6,754 nt of DNA from Pirellulales bacterium (GTDB lineage Bacteria; Planctomycetota; Planctomycetia; Pirellulales; Thermoguttaceae). The position numbers were made by a program, and so were the translations under genes. The notes under the pieces were generated by a model. That model saw only the letters and a program-made list of their open reading frames with translations, had not been told where the DNA came from and ran no database searches. The DNA is taken from NCBI GenBank assembly GCA_030605745.1, contig JAUWHT010000024.1:1-6754 (forward strand), given 5' to 3'. Shown here in pieces: positions 4,885-6,754 of the stretch (position 1 is the stretch's first letter; the number at the start of each line of letters is the position of its first letter).

Positions 4885-5927
4885 CACCACTTTATCAGCA
4901 CGGTTCCCCAGGCCAGGCCGGCGCCGAAGCCGCTGAAGAGGATGTGGTTGCCCTGTCGGATGCGGCCTTCGCGGAAGGCTTCGTCCAGTGCCAGGGGGAT
5001 GCTGGCCGACGAGGTATTGCCGTAGCGTTCGAGGTTGTTGAAGACCTTTCCCGAGTCGATCCCCAGCTCTTTGACCGCCGAGTTGATGATCCGCATGTTG
5101 GCCTGGTGGAAGATGACCAGGTCGACGTCGTCGAGTGTCATATCGGCCGCCCGCAACGTGTCGGCAATCGTTTCGCGGAGCATACGGATGGCCCACTTGA
5201 AAATGGGCCGGCCTTCCATCTGGAGGAAGTGGCGGGTATCGCCGTTGTTGCTGGCTTCGGAGAAAGGCAAACGGCTTCCGCCCATCGGACGACACAACAA
5301 CTCCGCTCCGGAACCGTCCGATCCGACGGCGTACGCGAGCAGCCCCTGGTCCTTGCTTCCGGGCGCCAGGAGCACGGCGCCGGCCGCATCGCCGAACAGC
5401 GGGAAGGTGTGCTCGTCGTCCGGGTTGACCACCCGGGAATTGCAGTCGGCCCCGATAACCAACGCCAGCCGGCTGCAACCGGTCGCCACGAACTGCATCC
5501 CCGTGATCAGCGCGTAGACGAAACTCGCGCATGCGGCCTGAATATCCATCGCCGGAGCGCACAATCCGAGCTGGTCCTGCACTAGGCAGGCGGTCGCCGG
5601 CAGCAACATGTCGGGGGTAAAGGTGCCCAACAGCACCAGGTCGATCTGCTGTGGATCGACGCCGGCGTCTTCGATGCACCGCCGGGCGGCCTCGACCGAC
5701 AGATCGCTGGTGGCTATGTCCGGCTCCGCATGACGACGTTCGAGAATCCCCGTCCGCTGTACGATCCAATCGGCGTCGTAGCCCAGCGCGGCGAGGTCCT
5801 TGTTGCGAATCAGGTTCTGCGGAACACTGCTGCCGATCCCCACCACCTGGACACCCATCAGGGTTCCGATCCGGGAACGCTTTGTTTGCAGCTTGATCTC
5901 GCTGGTTCGCATGGGTTCGCGGGGCAT
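4884..5927 (-). CDS. fabH: Beta-ketoacyl-ACP synthase III (FabH)
   Basis: A complete FabH of 347 residues. It condenses an acyl-CoA starter (acetyl-CoA in the classic enzyme) with malonyl-ACP to start type II fatty acid synthesis in the cytosol. The catalytic triad is present: C133 in DIQAACASFVYAL, H274 in IFHQANMRI and N304 in RYGNTSSASIPLAL. Other family marks are DADWIVQRTGI (51-61), GDAAGAVLL (179-187) and the C-terminal FGAGLAWGTVLIKW. The core normally begins near residue 24 (MGVQVVGIGSSVPQN), giving 324 residues, close to the 317 of the E. coli enzyme. The first 23 residues are a basic extension. I kept the long start because 16 of 22 codons there end in G or C, as in the rest of the gene; neither start has a clear Shine-Dalgarno. 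A strong promoter (6016-6044) and a hairpin lie upstream. The stop codon touches a heptamer array. Starter specificity cannot be read from the sequence. Confidence 0.97.
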   Translation of the reverse strand: MPREPMRTSEIKLQTKRSRIGTLMGVQVVGIGSSVPQNLIRNKDLAALGYDADWIVQRTGILERRHAEPDIATSDLSVEAARRCIEDAGVDPQQIDLVLLGTFTPDMLLPATACLVQDQLGLCAPAMDIQAACASFVYALITGMQFVATGCSRLALVIGADCNSRVVNPDDEHTFPLFGDAAGAVLLAPGSKDQGLLAYAVGSDGSGAELLCRPMGGSRLPFSEASNNGDTRHFLQMEGRPIFKWAIRMLRETIADTLRAADMTLDDVDLVIFHQANMRIINSAVKELGIDSGKVFNNLERYGNTSSASIPLALDEAFREGRIRQGNHILFSGFGAGLAWGTVLIKW

Positions 5928-5964
5928 GGAGTTATCTCTAGTCGAGGGCCACCGGGGTGACTGC

Positions 5965-6003
5965 CTTTGTTGGGGTGGCAGTTAAACTGCCACCCCAACA
6001 AAG
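5965..6003. repeat. Perfect 19-bp inverted repeat in the fabH leader
   Basis: Arms 5965-5983 and 5985-6003 are perfect reverse complements centred on A5984, with GGCAGTT-A-AACTGCC at the centre. In RNA a few central pairs would open to give a normal loop. Further pairing outside (CTGC with GCAG) is possible across a one-base bulge. It lies between the predicted fabH transcription start (about 6009) and the start codon, so it would be the first structure in the fabH mRNA. It may be a regulator-binding palindrome, a 5' stabilising stem, or one more dispersed repeat. Confidence 0.85.
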
Positions 6004-6015
6004 CAGACAACTTCC

Positions 6016-6044
6016 AGTATAAGTGTTTCCGAGCAGGTTTTCAA
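6016..6044 (-). promoter_or_regulatory. Sigma70-type promoter of fabH
   Basis: On the minus strand TTGAAA (6044 to 6039) and TATACT (6021 to 6016) are separated by exactly 17 bp. Each hexamer matches the consensus at 5 of 6 bases. Transcription would start near 6009, giving a leader of about 82 nt before the ATG at 5927 that contains the perfect hairpin at 5965-6003. Confidence 0.65.
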
Positions 6045-6117
6045 GCTCCCACCGGTATTTCCAACAATTGCAGAACGAATAGCCTCTGGGGGGGTGTACC
6101 TGTGGCTGCCTACCCGC

Positions 6118-6123
6118 TATAAG
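6118..6123 (+). promoter_or_regulatory. Possible -10 box of the NRDE gene
   Basis: TATAAG matches TATAAT at 5 of 6 bases and lies 41 bp before the ATG at 6165, which would give a leader of about 35 nt. The hexamer 17 bp upstream (TGTACC) matches the -35 at only 3 of 6. Weak evidence; the position in a divergent gap that must hold a plus-strand promoter is the main support. Confidence 0.3.
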
Positions 6124-6164
6124 AATGATGTCTAGTTTCTGACCTGAAGACCGCAGAGTACAAC

Positions 6165-6754
6165 ATGTGCATTATGGCCATCCTCTACCGTACCGCTCAG
6201 CGGGCTCCCATTCTGGTGGTGGCTAATCGAGAGGAATTCTTCGATCGTCCGACACAGGCTCCGAAGATTCAGCCGGGCAGCCCGAAGGTAATCTGCGGGA
6301 TTGATCTGAAGGCGGGGGGGACCTGGTTGGGAGTCAACCAGTTCGGCATGTTCGCCGCGGTGACCAGCCGGCGGAAGACGTTGGTGCCGGCCGAGCCTCG
6401 GTCGCGCGGGCTGTTGTGCCGCGAGCTGCTCGAGTTGCCCACCGCCAAAGAAGCCGCCAAACATGCGGCGGCCGAGTTGGCCACCGACTCCTACGCCGGG
6501 GCAAACTACATCTGCGCCGACCGAGACTACGCCGCAGTCGTCTACGGCGGCAACCACGTCGAGGTGGTAGAGATGAAGCCCGGCCTGCACCTGATCACAA
6601 ACGGTGACCTGAACGATCCTCACGACCAGCGCCAGGAGTTTGTCCGCCGGATGCTGAGCTTGCACACGCTCGACTCGGCGGTGACCTTTCTAGCGGTGGC
6701 CAGCCGCGCCTTCTCGCGCAAGTCGGGCGTCTCAGACCACCGTGGCGTGATTAT
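6165..6754 (+). CDS. NRDE family protein (TANGO2-like), 3' end beyond the window
   Basis: The first 196 codons of a protein of the NRDE/TANGO2 family; the reading frame is open to the window edge. The family is widespread, with members in eukaryotes (TANGO2) and bacteria, and its biochemical function is unsettled. An Ntn-hydrolase-like fold using Cys2 has been suggested for it. Visible marks are MCIMAIL at the N-terminus with Cys2, the signature ANREEFFDRP (20-29; NREE in place of NRDE), GGTWLGVNQFGMFAAVTSRR (51-70), R81-G82-L83-L84, ANYICAD (113-119) and LHLITNGDLN (141-150). The final DHRGV leads into the conserved C-terminal region, which is missing. ATG 6165 is the only start: a TGA lies in frame at 6126-6128, and Met-Cys is conserved. 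No clear Shine-Dalgarno is seen. Divergent from fabH. A G7 run at 6314-6320 does not disturb the frame. Confidence 0.92.
   Translation, partial: MCIMAILYRTAQRAPILVVANREEFFDRPTQAPKIQPGSPKVICGIDLKAGGTWLGVNQFGMFAAVTSRRKTLVPAEPRSRGLLCRELLELPTAKEAAKHAAAELATDSYAGANYICADRDYAAVVYGGNHVEVVEMKPGLHLITNGDLNDPHDQRQEFVRRMLSLHTLDSAVTFLAVASRAFSRKSGVSDHRGVI

Noticed and set aside
4873..5769. Minus-strand open frame of 298 codons
   Set aside because: Out-of-frame shadow of fabH, Arg/Gly/Pro-rich, without recognisable motifs.

Overview
The window reads as bacterial chromosome, most likely from a planctomycete of the Pirellulales type. This lineage call is inference. It rests on GC-rich coding sequence, the gene types present (a TIM-barrel sugar phosphate isomerase/epimerase, a secreted protein of planctomycete style, a FabH with a long N-terminus, an NRDE/TANGO2 protein), weak or absent Shine-Dalgarno sites at several starts, and long gene boundaries filled with inverted repeats and GGGATTA-like heptamers. 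No phage, IS transposase, CRISPR array, rRNA or tRNA gene is visible.

Layout, left to right. Positions 1-440 hold no convincing gene but carry several palindromic repeats, the last of which runs into the stop codon of the next gene. A minus-strand sugar phosphate isomerase/epimerase (441-1439) is divergent from a plus-strand exported protein of unknown function (1720-2754). The region between them holds a candidate extended -10 promoter and an inverted pair of heptamer arrays. The exported protein converges on a minus-strand oligoendopeptidase F (2881-4683), and the 126-bp gap between them is almost entirely inverted repeat. Upstream of pepF on the same strand is fabH (4884-5927). The 200-bp gap between these two holds a nested element: outer inverted heptamer arrays around a 56-bp block that can fold as a four-way junction with no unpaired base between its helices. 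fabH is divergent from a plus-strand NRDE/TANGO2 gene (6165 to the window edge, 3' end missing). The fabH side has a strong sigma70-type promoter (TTGAAA, 17 bp, TATACT), followed at once by a perfect 19-bp hairpin.

The genes are mostly unrelated housekeeping functions: fatty acid initiation (FabH), peptide degradation (PepF), sugar metabolism, and an NRDE protein of unclear chemistry. They do not form an obvious pathway. No new enzymatic or defence system is visible. The unusual content is the repeat layer. Every complete intergenic interval carries at least one inverted repeat, and in most of them the arms are themselves small palindromes with 2-3 nt loops. This resembles REPIN-type elements (paired REP palindromes mobilised by RAYT transposases), but no such transposase is present here, so the link is a hypothesis.
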